A stretch of DNA of 64,000 nt from Eutypella sp. D-1 (taxonomy: Eukaryota > Ascomycota > Sordariomycetes > Xylariales > Diatrypaceae), in assembly GCA_023313575.1 (NCBI GenBank), contig JAJTTP010000013.1, positions 1,054,001-1,118,000 of the forward strand, given 5' to 3'. A program made the translations under genes and the position numbers. Positions 48,305 through 60,520 of this stretch are shown one piece after another. The notes under the pieces were generated by a model. The model made no database searches, had not been told where the DNA came from, and saw only the letters and a list, made by a program, of their open reading frames with translations. Every line of letters begins with the position of its first letter. Within the stretch, counting starts at the first letter, position 1.

Positions 48305-50836
48305 ATGGCCTCTTCAAGTAAAACTAAAGAGGAGGATAAGAAATCGGCGGTGGTGGCCGAGCACGTTCTTTTTGCTATGATGGTAAGTCCCGCCTTACAC
48401 TGAAGAAGACCTCACCTATGTTCCCAACGTCACTCCATGTCCATATCCTACCCTCCATCTCTATATACTAACTTGCTCTCTTCTCTTTCACAAGGATGAC
48501 CTTGGCGTCAGCCGTTTGGAGAGGCTCGTCGAGGACGAAGATCGCAGAGACCGTCGCAACGAACCCCCGAGGCTGACGGGAAGCCAGGCCCATGTTAATG
48601 ATCCAGGTGCCCAGGCATTCCGTGGTAAGTTCCCCATTCTCGAGGCAAATTTGTGCTTTAGTGCCTCAACTAGTTCACTTTCTACTCATTCTGTTCTCTT
48701 TATCCTCTGTTGTAATTTGACTCTTTCGAGCATGTTTTCTCCGGCCTAGCTCGGCTAACAATACCCACTCGCAGATGCTATTGCTAGTGGCGAATTTCAG
48801 GATGATGACTACGAGGGCGTGAGAAACCTCACTAATCTCGGGGACGGCAACCTTCATCGAGGTGGGGTGATACATCGTGCCCCGCCACCTGCTCGTGCCC
48901 CCGCCTCGCTCCTCACGACAACCCAGGCAGGTTCTCCTACCACAGCGAGAGGCCCGAAAGGTCCGCCCACTAGGGGTAGAGGCTCGCCTGCTACTACGAA
49001 GGGTGGTCGGGCGACGGGCGGCGCAGACCGATCCAAAAGAGACACTAGCCCGTATGACCCTCAGTAAGTCTAGATTGCCGAACGGATTATTCTCTTTATG
49101 ATACATACTTATACGTCTTCAGACATCCCACCATCTATCGGCCGAGCTTTACTGGACGTGTGACTAAGCCCGTCCACACCTCTAATCCTCAAGTGACCTC
49201 ACTGGGAGCAGTCCGAGAACCAGGCGTGCCTGTTAAGCGATTCGACCCCCCAAAGAAAGTGCCTGCTAATCCAGGTGGCACTGGAGCCGCTGGTGCACAG
49301 AGAACTCCTCTTGGCTCGAAGACCAATGGTGTCTCAGTAGTCCAAGGAAGTCCGACAAGCGCTCATGGTTCGGCAAATGCTCACCGTCCAGTCACCAAGG
49401 ATGGCCCAGTACGGGCTACTACTGCGCTGCTCCCTCATGAACGAGCTATCTTGATGGCGAAGACCCCTAACACGCAGGTTTCACACAATGCCGTTTCTGT
49501 AAAAAGTCCCAAGTCAGAGACCACACCCGGATTCGCTACTCACCGTGTCATCGAGGAGAAACATACCCCTGCACCTGTTGTTGGAGAGGATGCATCAGCA
49601 CATCCGGAGTGGCCCCCTTTCCATGATGTGAAGAAACCAGCCTCTTATCGTACCCGGGATCCTGTTCCAGTGAAGACCTTCAACTCATTTGATATCCTTG
49701 GTTCGGAGGCGAAAGAGACTCAGACTCCTCAGACTGTTGAGCAGAAGTTGGCTATCCAAGATGCCGATGGTGCGAAGAGCACCAAATCCGGGGCCACAAC
49801 TGAACGGCTTACCCACCATGGCGAGGAGAAACGGTCTGTTCAGGACGCTGGTCCGGATACTACTGGTGGTATCAAGAGTGTCAAGCCAAAGGCCATGCTG
49901 GACCTTCTTACCGATCAACCCGTTGACGAGAAGCGAAGCCCTGCTCACCACTATGCTGCTCAGACATGCTCCTTAGAAGAGACCAGTGCTTCGATCAAGT
50001 TGATTGATATCGATGAGGCCAAGCAGGCTGCAACGGAGCAGAATAGTAACATGCGATATCTGGATGATCTTAGAGAACTGGGCCAGATGGAATCATTCCC
50101 TGCTCAGCCCCCCGTGGTTCAGCCTTCGGTCCCGGTTCGTTCCCCTACAGCTCAATTCTCGCAGCCTGTTCTGGAGCTGGTCCATGGTTTCCCAGCTGAA
50201 TACTACAAGAGCATCACCCTGCTGGCACCTAAGTTTGATGAGTTCTTGGTTGAGTCCAACTTGTCACCGCCCCGTGGCATGACACGCGGCGACTACGCGG
50301 CTCGTCGCCTGGTCCAAATGCACCTCAGCACTCTGGACGGGTACGCCAGCCTCAGCTTCGAGGAAAAGCAATCCGCGACGGACATAGTTTTGGCCGCTGT
50401 GATGCAGAAAGGTCGTCGCATCACCCGAACAGTAAATGGTATGCTCGCTATGGAAGACTGCGAGCTTCCCTGCCCCAGAGAGGTCAAGGAGTTTAACGAG
50501 ATGGTGAGAACGGGCAAATATGGCAAGAAGAAGCCCATCGACAAGGCTAACATGCGAGGATCGTCCTACGCATCTACTACCACTGTCACCATTACATCTG
50601 TTCAAGTAGAAAAGCCCACCGGCCAGTCGGCCGTACGAGAGTTTGACACTGTCACTACAACCGACAATACTAGGCCTGCTGAAGCAGGAAAGCCCGTCGG
50701 TCAGATAACTATACGAGGAGCACTTGACACCATTACTACGACTGGAAGCACTACACCTGTCGAGGTTGAGAAGCTGGGCACTGAGGGTGCCGCCAGCAAA
50801 ATTGACAGACCGTTCTGTGGTTGGGATCTTCTTTAA
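48305..50836 (+). CDS. Unrecognised 736-aa disordered protein with a short conserved-looking C-terminal block
   Basis: Four exons: 48305-48382, 48495-48624, 48775-49063 and 49123-50836. Introns have GTAAGT donors and AG acceptors, and all phases agree. The start ATG is the first in a long T/C-rich leader. Exons 1-2 encode a charged segment with a DDLGVSRLERLVEDEDRRDR helix. The middle is Pro/Thr/Ser/Lys-rich and disordered. A compact block near 525-620 (AEYYKSITLLAPKFDEFLVE, then GDYAARRLVQMHLSTLDGYA and VKEFNEMVRTGKYGKKKP) looks folded. The last 90 residues hold two imperfect 27-residue repeats (VEKPTGQ...TVTTTDNTRP, then AGKPVGQ...TITTTGSTTP). I do not recognise a family. Confidence 0.72.
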
Positions 50837-53432
50837 TTTGAGAAGAGCATGGAAAGAAAAAGGAGTTGAGAACTTGGGAAAAAAGATCAATTGTTTTAGA
50901 GTAACGTTTGTAATCTAGACTAGGCGCTGGCAAGGTAGACAACACAACGTGATCGGTTCTTGTAAAGTATGATGCCAGTCGGTATGTCTTCCTTTTCACA
51001 GTGATGGATATTCAACTTCGACTTCCGAGGTTCTTATCACGTGTTTTACATACCTAGTTCCGGGCGTTAACGGGTTCGGTACGTAGACAAGTAGATCAAA
51101 AACCTCACGTACCTAAGTACATCTTTAGCAAGTGATCAGCCGCATGGTAGCTGGACCAATCAGAGAGCAAAACCTCGGAGGTGACGTGAGGTTAGGTAGG
51201 GTTTATCCAGCTCAGCTTGTACCTAAGTAACTATCCCATCCCTTCATCCCTTCATCCCACTTTGCTCCGATTTGTTTCCATGTGAGATGTGAGCTGCCCT
51301 GGGACTTGGCATCAATGCCCAACCCGACCTAGCACATGTATGTAGCGAGTACTCCGAAGAGAGGCAGGCCCTCGAGTCACAACAATAAAACAAGGGGAAG
51401 GGCGCATGTACGTAGCTAAGTACATAAGTATGTAGAGGTAGTTTAGGTGAGTAATCAAGTATTGTGTTGTGTGTACATACAAACAAATATGCATAACTAC
51501 CTATGTAGGTAACTACATACATGGTGCGTAATGAAGAACATGTGGCTGTCGGTTTTTCTCGATTCCTGTAGAACTGTGTGCCGACAGAGTCTGGGTACCG
51601 ATTCCTGTCTGTCTCTTTGGATAGGGCTCTTTTTAGGAGGGGGGGGGCAGGGAGGAGGGATGGAAGGGGGGGGGGGTGAAAGGTCTCGTGCTTGGGTTGT
51701 TTCTGCCTTCCTAATTGGGGAATGTTAAAGTGCATCTACATACTTATGAGGTATCTATCTATCCATGCTGCCATGCAGTGCAGCGACTGAATGGGGGTTT
51801 CAATAACGGGAAAAACCTTGTTGCCCGCTCTGGTGCGCTTTAGGGTTTTTGGCTTCCAAGGTTTCTTGACCGCTTTGTTGAACGCCTATTGTACATAGTT
51901 ATCCTTGGTTGGATAATAGATACTAAGTAGCCTCTAACGTCTCTCTAGTCGATATCTTAGTTGCCATGCCCATGCCACCATGCCTTGCTGCGGGCATGTA
52001 TGTAGCAAAATGCCTCTCTCCTCAGGGTTTTTGGGGTTGCTCTTCCAGTAGGTGGCATTTGGGTGGCCTCCTGGATGCAGGGACTTCTACCCGTCCTATT
52101 GTTGTCCGTTCGTTCGTTCGTTTGTCAGGTACATGAATTGCCTGAGGTGGTCATGTAAACCATGTCTCTTTTATACAATGGGCGAGATTTAATCCTTCCA
52201 ATGGAGGTTGCCTTGAGCCCCTAAATGATTTCAAGGGCGCTACTCAGGTACTCGGTACTTGGGGCAGTAAGGCATATGCCCAAAAGGGTGTTTGGGGGGG
52301 TCCACATAAGTAAATGCTTAAGGACTTAGGTTGGCTGCATTTAGTTTACTGCTGCTTGCTCACTGGTGTTCAACCACAAGCTTGTATCTGATACAACGGC
52401 AACGTAGCCAGCTAGCGGATTAAGCCAGGTAACACTGGACAACAACCACCCCCCTCCCCACTCACACATGCCAGGCCTGTTGGACCGGCCTGCACCGACA
52501 AGTACATACATATTCCTGCTAACTATTACTTCTACTACACCTTGCGTCGTACCCTTTCGTGTACACACACACCTGAAATATCCAGCTACTGCACTTCATT
52601 ACGCATACTCACGGGGGGCACACATACATACGTACATACGTACATACGTACATATACACATACCTGGCACAGCAGCACATCCCACACCCGGCAGGAACGA
52701 CGAATAACGGGAAGGACTTGATTGAACTTGGCGGCTTTGAGTGGGTTCTTCCTTTTTGGAATTTTTTTTGGGGGAACCGCAATTTATTAGCTCGAGTACC
52801 TTTGGAAGAGAGAAGAGCAGGGAGGAGTAAGAAAGTAACTAGAGTAAGTACAGCCTAGGAGGAAACGACCAACCTTGGTGACTTGGACGAATCTAAAATC
52901 TTCTTTTCCTTCTTCATACATACACAGACATACATACACACATACATACACACAAAACACACCACACATTCCTCATTTCCCATTTCTCATTATCCTCTTC
53001 CTCATCTCCCTTTGCATCACCCTCGGCCATCCCCCCCTTCCTAATCCGCTCCGAGAAAAACAAAAGAAAAATAAAACCCACCACATTCAGCTCCGTGCAA
53101 CCCGCCGACCGATCGACCGACTGTCTTTGCCATTTTCGCTCGACCGCTCCGACAACTTTCTTCCTCCTTTTTGTTTCCCGGCATACCTCGCTGAAGTTAC
53201 ATAATTGTCGGTTACTAGCAACCATAGCAGTTGCCGTCAATATTGTCTATTAATCGTGTTGTCTGTCTTGCCGAACGACGAATCAACTAGACAGGTCGGG
53301 TTCGAAAGCCGACCAAATCCATTATTGTTGGGAAAACCCGTCGTCATCTTGGGATAAAGGGACCACCCGGCAAATAGTTATCATCATCTTCACACATCAT
53401 ACATCAATCTTCTATTTTGATACCCGGTGACG
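50837..53432. other. Intergenic region
   Basis: No supported gene over 2.6 kb. It holds G-runs near 51639-51675, TACGTACA repeats near 52623-52650, and CATACACA-type repeats near 52918-52960. The last part is a C/T-rich leader of STS1. Confidence 0.5.
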
Positions 53433-54453
53433 ATGAACGTGCTGCTTTCGCCGCAGCCTCCGCTCTTTCCTCATCAACACGAACCCACCCGACGCTCTCC
53501 TACCCGGTCTAGTATGTCCCATGTCCATCCCTGTCTTTGTGTCTTTTCTTTTCTCTCTCTTTTTTTTTTCTCTCTCTTGCTGACATCATGTTCTCCCCCC
53601 CTCCCTCCGTCTAGTGTCTCCCTTCCACAACACCATGGCAAGTCGGAAACGGAAAGCCGATGACGATGGTGACGAGATGTCGGTATCTCCCCTGAGCTCG
53701 CCTGCTATTCAGTCCCGGCAACTGGCTCCCCGGCCCTCTAAGAAGATTCGGTCCAACGACCCAACCGGCCGTCCCTTGACTCTCCCTCGCCTCCTCGAAA
53801 CCCTTGACGCCACACAGCTCCGCACAGTCCTCCAGACCATCTGCGAGCGGCAACCAGAGATTGGGGAGGAGGTCGTGAAGAGCGCCCCGAGACCCTCCGT
53901 CCCCTGCGCTCTGCAGGTGCTTCAGGATTACCAGAACCGGCTGCGGGAGGCCTTTCCCTATGGCGAATCCAGTTCCGACTACACCTACTACCGAGTTAAG
54001 CAACCGCTAGTTGCCCTGATCGATGCCCTCGCCGATTTTACCCCGCAATTCCTTCCCCCGAACGAGTCCCAACCTGCCGTCTCCCTGCAATACCTCGATG
54101 GTGCCACCAAGCTGGCTCACAGTCTCCCCGACTGGGAGAGTCAGAACCACCGCCACCACAAGGAGAACGTGTACGACGAGATATCCAAAGCGTGGGCGCT
54201 GGTCATTAACGAGGCCTCCAAGAAGGGCGGCGGCTTTATCTTGCACTCGGCTGGATGGGACCAGATCCTGGCTAAACACAACCAGCAATCCAATGGCCGG
54301 TTAGGCACTGCGATCGCCGCCATGGCTGCGAACGTGGGATGGGTCGGTGGCGCTCCGGGCTCTCAGGGAGCCTCGGGTCAGCAGACCCCTTCCATCCTGG
54401 ATCAGCTCATGGCAGGGAACTACAGCTCGGCCGTGCGAGTCGGACCTTGGTAG
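53433..54453 (+). CDS. sts1: Sts1/Cut8 tethering factor for nuclear proteasome
   Basis: Two exons, 53433-53511 and 53615-54453, joined across a phase-1 intron (GTATGT donor, TAG acceptor), giving 305 aa. Exon 1 encodes MNVLLSPQPPLFPHQHEPTR, the usual N-terminus of the fungal family. Exon 2 continues with a basic MASRKRKADDDGDE segment that resembles a nuclear signal, then TLPRLLETLDATQLRTVLQT and a helical core including YRVKQPLVALIDALADFTPQ and WALVINEASKKGGGFIL. It closes with the conserved C-terminal AVRVGPW. Cut8/Sts1 holds the 26S proteasome at the nuclear envelope and is needed for nuclear protein degradation. If translation began at the in-frame Met 8 codons into exon 2, the N-terminal block would be lost, so the spliced form is preferred. 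Confidence 0.9.
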
Positions 54454-56986
54454 AGCTCGCCCGACACATCACGGACCGACGCCGTTGCAGGCAGAATGGC
54501 TCCGAAGCTTTCAGGCCACGATCAATCAGGAACTGGTGGGAGAGGCAGGCCGTTTCGTTAGGTTTACTTTTTAGAGAGGACCATCATCATCATCATCATC
54601 ATCATCATTCATGTCGAGCATCCATCATACCCATTCATTCATACGGCGGCAGCACATAGTCAGTGAGGAGGATTGTCGAGCGGAAGGGGAGAGGGAATGG
54701 GGAATGGAAGGGAAGGGAAAGGGGGGTTTGGTTGATTGATTGAGTTGAGAGCAAGGGGGGGGGGATGGGGAAAGGGCGCAAGCATTATCTTTTCATTTTT
54801 TTTGACCTTGGCGGGACGGATGCATTTGCATTATTCTTTTATATCACACACATACCATCATCATACATCTTACGACGCTTTTACGACCAAACATTCGCTT
54901 CTTTTTTTTTTCTTTCTTTTTTTTTTTCGGTCTTGCTTAACCTATCCAACCCCTTCCTTCTACCTCCTACTCCCTACTAGATTTGTTATGTTATTCATCA
55001 TCACTCGTGTTGTCGTTGGGTACACTCGGACTTTGGTCATGGGAAATAGTCCGAGAGGGCGAGGGGAGGAGGGGAGGGGTTAAGGCAAAGCAAAGCAAAG
55101 CCAGGCAAGGCAAGGCAAATTGGGGAGTAAATGCAATAGATCTGGGTTGGGAGTTTTCCCTGTTTACTTCTTTTCTTTCACCCTGGTGTTCTTCGGGTTT
55201 CCCATCGGTCCCGGGGGTGTTTTTGTGTCGGTTTCGGTCTCGGTCTCGGTCTCGTGATATGTGTTTTGAAGCTGTTCGGCGTTTCTTGAATTTTCTTCTT
55301 TTCTTTTTGGTATGTTTACTGATTGGTAGTACATGACAAACCCCCCATTGTACAACTTGGCCATCCAATCCACCTACATAGGTACCCACGATCATCATTA
55401 CCTCCACCATCCATCCACCCACGCGTCTATTCATTCTTCTTGCACCTACCTACCTATCTAATTCCTGGTGAAATCGGGAAAGGGGAAAGGGGGAAGAGTT
55501 GGGATGGCAGGTATAGTGATATCAGGGCCTGGCGTTTTCCATCAGACCGGCCGGCCCCAGCCCCCCTTACGGTTTTGATTTCGTCCTACGGTCGATGCTC
55601 CTTTTTCTTCTTCTTCTTTTCTTTATTATCTGGTTTTGTTTGATATCCCTAGGACTCAAGATACCATACCATACCATACCATGCCATACATAGGGTCACG
55701 GTCTACAAATGTCACGGCTGGACGAAGAAAAATAAACAAGAAGCAAGAGATTCACGTGCAGCAGCGAATTCTGTCTGAGTCTTAGATCCGTGCCCTCCTT
55801 TCTATTTCCTGGACTGCACTAACAGCGTAACTCCTGCCACCCCGCCCCAGTCCCCTGGATTATCGAGGGGGGGGGGGGGAGGGGAGTCGCCTGTAATGTA
55901 TGAGCTGGCTGGTTGGCTGGCTGGCTGGCTGCTCGTGCTGTGCGAAAATGCCCGAGTTGGCGGATGAAGGGATTCTAGGCAGCTAGCGCGCTGATCGAAC
56001 TCCCGTGAGGTCTTGTAGAATGGGAGCTTGTGCGTATGTATCGGTCGGTGTAGACAACGAGGTATGTATAGATAGGGCCCCCCTTTTTTCCTTCACGTGA
56101 TGGAAAGCCCTTCAACCTTCTTTAGGTAGTCCATACCTCCTACCCCCTTTTTACCCTCCCCACTTAGTACCGCTTCGCAATATTCTGGTTGAAGTTACTG
56201 TGAGAGTGTTGAAATGGGGTATGGTATGAATTCGGATTTGAATCTGTCTTGGATTCCTGGAAGGGATATATGGATGGCTACGTATCGTTGATGTAGGGAA
56301 GATACTCTGTTAGACTATCCCGAAAGGGCGTGGCATGGTATAGTTTGACGAGAATGATACGTGGACGAGGAGGTAGGTAAGAAGATACTCGAGAAGCTAC
56401 GTGGTCCGAATTTCTTCAGCGCTTCTAGGTAGTCTGAAGCTGGGTTGTTGTGGAAGGGCAGTTAGATGGGAGGTATACTAGACTATGGACGTTTGGATGG
56501 AGTGGAAATACCAGAACCCAACTTGCTTCAGCTCGTGGGTGTTCTTAGGCGCTGCCTCCCGTGAACCCCCCTAAAAGGCAAGACTCCTCTTCTCATGCAT
56601 GGAAGATCTAGTGCATTCTGTAACGCTATATGGTCGGAATGTCGCCGCGAGGTGGCATGACGGTATAATGCAAGACTTTAAGTCTTAGTAATCCCTGCCC
56701 TTTCTCGACTGCCAGAGGAGCACGTGATGTGTGCCTTGCTGGTTGTTATATTCCAGTGCCATGGGCGATGGCCCTTATCTTCGAGTGACCGAGGCTCTGA
56801 GTCACGGTAGAGATTGTTGCCCGGGATACGAGATGCCTTATGAGACCAGAAACCAAAGGCTACCTGACTTAATCTGAGGCCGTAACAATTATAGAGTTGT
56901 ATAAAAGCAAAGTTTCCTTCAGACAAAGCCACTCTCTCACTTACCCTCCTCTTCATCAGGTCGGACATCACCAGACAACTGTGACA
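54454..56986. other. Intergenic region
   Basis: It contains the STS1 3' region, CAT repeats (54583-54608), C/T-rich tracts, AAAGC/AAGGC repeats near 55084-55118, CGGTCT repeats near 55230-55253, CCATA repeats near 55663-55682, a G-run at about 55867-55879, and GGCT repeats near 55907-55931. Short frames do not support a gene. Confidence 0.5.
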
Positions 56987-57829
56987 ATGCACAACCTACA
57001 ACTCCAGTCCCCCTTCTTCACCCGCCTGCCTCCGGAGATACGTCTTCGCATCTACGATCACTACGGCCTACAGCTCACATTTGACTCGACTGCATTTTTG
57101 TATTCCTACTACAACGAGAAAGTGGTGCCGAAGAAGCTGTTTCGTAGACTACCACCCGCGCTGCTCCGAACCTGCAAGCGAGCGTATGCGGAGGCGCGAA
57201 GCAGCATTTTCGATGGAGCAGTGCTCCACCTATGCCCCTTCGACCGGAACTACCGCCCGACATATTTTCATCGTCCGTTTGGTCACTATCGCACGCTGCT
57301 ACCTGGGGGGGTTCCGGACTTTTTGGCGTGCTCTGTCCGAGTCCCCTTTCGTTTCGAGTTAGGGGCGATACGTAGCCTCTACATCATTTATGAATATTAT
57401 AAGGACCGTGATTTCTGGCTCACCTATGGGCGCGAATATGCGTTTACCCTGGAACCATCGTTCTTTCTCGAGCAAGTGAAAGACGTTCGCTTCGTCCATC
57501 TCCACTTCGCGATAAACAAAGGCGAGCTTCAGATCAACTCGGATATGCATCGCGACTTAGTTTACGGTCTCATTCTCCAGCTTCGAAAGCTCAAGCATCT
57601 CTTGTTGAGCGGATACTACCCCCGTAAATGGCTGAACGCGTTCCCCATTCACCTGGAAGGAGTCAAGATCGAGATGGCGCCTCTCAACGAACAGGCTATA
57701 CTGCCTCTTTTTTGCCATCATCGCAGCAACCTCCCTTTGCCTAAATTTCCCCAACCCAGCCGTGGCGTGGTTTATGATGAATATGAAGATGAAGAAGAAG
57801 AAGATGATGATGAAGAGTTCGTGCAGTGA
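56987..57829 (+). CDS. F-box-like/DUF7730-type small protein
   Basis: A single-exon frame of 280 aa from the ATG at 56987; the frame is open a little upstream but lacks an earlier ATG. The N-terminus, SPFFTRLPPEIRLRIYDHYG, fits the F-box-like start common in filamentous ascomycete proteins, followed by a PPALLRTCKRAYAEA helix typical of the same group. The rest is an alpha/beta region with no recognisable motif, ending in an acidic tail (GAA/GAT repeats near 57780-57825). These proteins are usually annotated as hypothetical. Function is unknown, and a role as ubiquitin-ligase receptor is only inferred from the N-terminus. Confidence 0.6.
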   Translation: MHNLQLQSPFFTRLPPEIRLRIYDHYGLQLTFDSTAFLYSYYNEKVVPKKLFRRLPPALLRTCKRAYAEARSSIFDGAVLHLCPFDRNYRPTYFHRPFGHYRTLLPGGVPDFLACSVRVPFRFELGAIRSLYIIYEYYKDRDFWLTYGREYAFTLEPSFFLEQVKDVRFVHLHFAINKGELQINSDMHRDLVYGLILQLRKLKHLLLSGYYPRKWLNAFPIHLEGVKIEMAPLNEQAILPLFCHHRSNLPLPKFPQPSRGVVYDEYEDEEEEDDDEEFVQ

Positions 57830-58857
57830 GGTTCGGCAACTCTACAAAATGGGAGGAAGACGTCCTTTGTATACAGGATGTCCATCAGAGTCTCAGTCTT
57901 GACATCACATCGACAGGTGCTATTGGCTAGAGGTTACCAATAACCCCTGCCACCCTGCATATATGCTTGTGGAATAAGTCTAGATAGTTAGACTCTAGCA
58001 GGTAGTCAGCAAGATCTCTCTCACTGCATTGTCACGCGGTTATAGCGTCCATCTCGAGTGCTACGTGCCAACTCAAGCCAGCTGATGTGAATGCCCGCCC
58101 ATAAGAATTAAGGTCGCGTTTGTTCCAAGAGTAAATGGGATAGGGACATCCACATGAAACCCATACGCTATGTAGATGTAAGAAGGATTGAAGTTATGCT
58201 ACACTGTTGGAAAAATTAGCGTCAAGTAGAGCCCTGAACATCCTACGCGATAACTAAGTCGAACTGAACTTCTACCGAGCCCATCAAAGTGCACGTCGGT
58301 TAGCCGATACCTTATGTCTGAGTCCTTGGGAGAGAATATCTCGATAAATACCGCTTTCTTGGAAGTTGGCACCTACCCATGCTGGCCCGGATGTCCGGCC
58401 CACAAAGGGATGGCTCCGTGCGGCCGGTTCATGCCCCCTTAATTTCTCCACAAATCGGCATCGGCCGTCCCCGCAAAGCTCCACTTTCCACCTCCAGTAC
58501 CCCCCGGGGGCCCATCACGTTCGAGACCATGTAGAAAAATGCCTGACGTCTCTTTACCAGTCACGCGGTAATCGAACATATCAAGAAACCTATGAGGCGC
58601 ACCAATGAAAATCTACGTAGGGCGTATGAAATGCCACTAGATCGCTAGGTTTAGAGGAATCTGCCGCTGGGCTAGGATTCGTGGATATTAGATCAAGAGG
58701 TACGGGGTGGCTAGTGGCCAGCTCCACGGATATATCGGGGATGGTATAGGAGTTATGTGTTTATCGTATATATACTGCGGTGGTACTCCATAGTGGCTGT
58801 TCTCGGGGTACCGCAAATCATTTCCTGGAGAAATCCTCAGATATTCGATCAAACAGC
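57830..58857. other. Intergenic region, GH43 upstream
   Basis: No supported gene. A TATATATA box at about 58767-58774 lies some 90 bp before the GH43 start codon and is a plausible core promoter element. Confidence 0.5.
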
Positions 58858-59969
58858 ATGTTCGTATCCAAGGCTATCACGGCTATCCTGGGCATATGCA
58901 GCCTCGTTGTGCCGGCAGCTGCATGGACGAACCCGATCCGCAACCCTGGCGGTAGCGATCCCCACCTAGTCCGTGAAATCTTTTTCATCTCGTGGAGAGT
59001 CAGCGATCATAGAGTCGTCACTTACCGTTGCGCTTATAGGTGTACACTGGCGGATTCTACTACCTGCTGTCGACGACCTGGAATGACGTCGAGATAGCAA
59101 GATCGACCACCATAGATGGCCTCAAGACAGCCTCGAAGAAGGTGGCTTACTCTACAGGCACTGCGTCGAGATGCTGTAACGTGTGGGCCCCCGAGGTCCA
59201 TTACCTTGGCGGGCTCTGGTACATCTACTACACGGCGGGGAACAGCAACGATCTGAACGGGCAGAGACTGCACGTCCTCAAAGGTAGTCATGTTCTCCCA
59301 CAACATCGTCCCCCGTAGTCCATACACTGACTTAGGCAACACGCAGGTGGTGCAACGCCGTGGGACGACTACACGTATGTGCGGCAGATGACGGCGGACT
59401 GGGCAATCGACGGGTCGGTGCTCCGGTTCAACGATTACGGGAATTTCATGATGTTCTCGTGCTTCAGCGGGGTGGCGCACCAGTCAATCTGCCTGCAACA
59501 GCTAGGGGCGGACTTCACGTCGTTGACGGGAGCGATCCATGTGATCTCGCAGCCGGACCAGGCGTGGGAGAGGCAGGGCAACCCGGTGAATGAAGGGCCG
59601 GCGGCGCTATATGTCGGCGGTAAGACGTATATCGCGTACTCGGCGAGCGACTGCTGGACGCAATACTACTGCCTCGGGCTGTTGACGTGGGATGGGCGCA
59701 CAAATCCGACAAATGCGGCTGCGTGGACTAAATCCAATGGATGCGTCTTCTCCAGCGCCAACGGCAACTACGGGTCCGGTCACAACAGCTTCTTCCAGAG
59801 CCCTAGTGGTGGCCAGACCTGGATCGCGTACCATGCCACGTCGAATCCCAACGGCGCCTGCGATGACAGCCGGTACACCATGGTGCAGCTCCTCGGTAGC
59901 CACTCTGACGGGTCGCCTAATTTTGGATCGCCGGTTGACTTCAACCACGTGTATAGTGAGCCGAAGTAA
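58858..59969 (+). CDS. Secreted glycoside hydrolase family 43 (arabinanase/arabinofuranosidase-like)
   Basis: Three exons, 58858-58968, 59040-59283 and 59347-59969, giving 325 aa. A signal peptide is clear: MFVSKAITAILGICSLVVPA, cleavage near residue 22. The five-bladed propeller fold of GH43 is suggested by DPHLVYTGGFYYLL (Asp34 the likely general base), then CNVWAPEVHYLGGLWYIYYT, and Glu in NEGPAALYVGGKTYIAYSAS (the likely acid). The later GHNSFFQSP and WIAYHA blocks complete the pattern. GH43 enzymes cleave arabinan or arabinose/xylose side chains in plant cell walls, so the organism probably meets plant material. The exon 1 donor (GTCCGT) is unusual but keeps frame. The subfamily and exact substrate cannot be read from sequence. 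Confidence 0.85.
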
Positions 59970-60520
59970 GAATCAGATGAGACGTTTGGTCTTGGTTCAA
60001 GTTCTGGAGAGATACAATTTGACACCAATTGCCGTTATTGGTGGTTGTAGAAAACACTGGCGTGGTAAAATATGAAACCTCTGAATTATACTGAAATGTA
60101 AAGGCATGTTTGGATACGTACGTGTTGAATAAAAAGGGTTGATGGTTGAGACAGCCTCAAACCTATGGAAAAGATATTACTTATGTAGCTAATATGCACT
60201 TATAGGGGAAGTACATATCACGTGATCTGGCGTTTCCTAAAGCACGGTGTTGCCTGCAACCTAGTTACACTTAAAGTAGTGAAGTGGGGCAGCACCCGGT
60301 CAATTAGAGCTTTTAGGTGCCGACCAACGCGTTCCCCGATATTGATAATTCAGTGAATCTTGAACCTTTTACACCCTACTAAGTACATCATCGCCTGGCA
60401 TATCTTGAGCAACACCCTCCATTCCACTACGAAATAAAATTCTAAAAATTCAATACTCATAGACACATTTCGAACGACCGTATGACTAAAAGTTTGAGCT
60501 TCTGATTGACACCTGCCGTG
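59970..60520. other. RAD52 upstream region
   Basis: A 0.55-kb non-coding stretch with the GH43 3' UTR and RAD52 promoter. It holds an ACGCGT element at 60327-60332. No gene is supported. Confidence 0.6.
60327..60332. promoter_or_regulatory. Possible MCB (MluI) box upstream of RAD52
   Basis: ACGCGT, the core bound by MBF in fungal cell-cycle and DNA-repair promoters, occurs about 190 bp before the RAD52 ATG; a second copy lies at 60565-60570 inside intron 1. A six-base match is weak by itself. Confidence 0.35.

Noticed and set aside
54347..54574. Out-of-frame open sequence past the STS1 stop (ending GEAGRFVRFTF)
   Set aside because: It looks somewhat protein-like, but no splice option joins it in phase and the STS1 protein already ends with the family's VRVGPW terminus.
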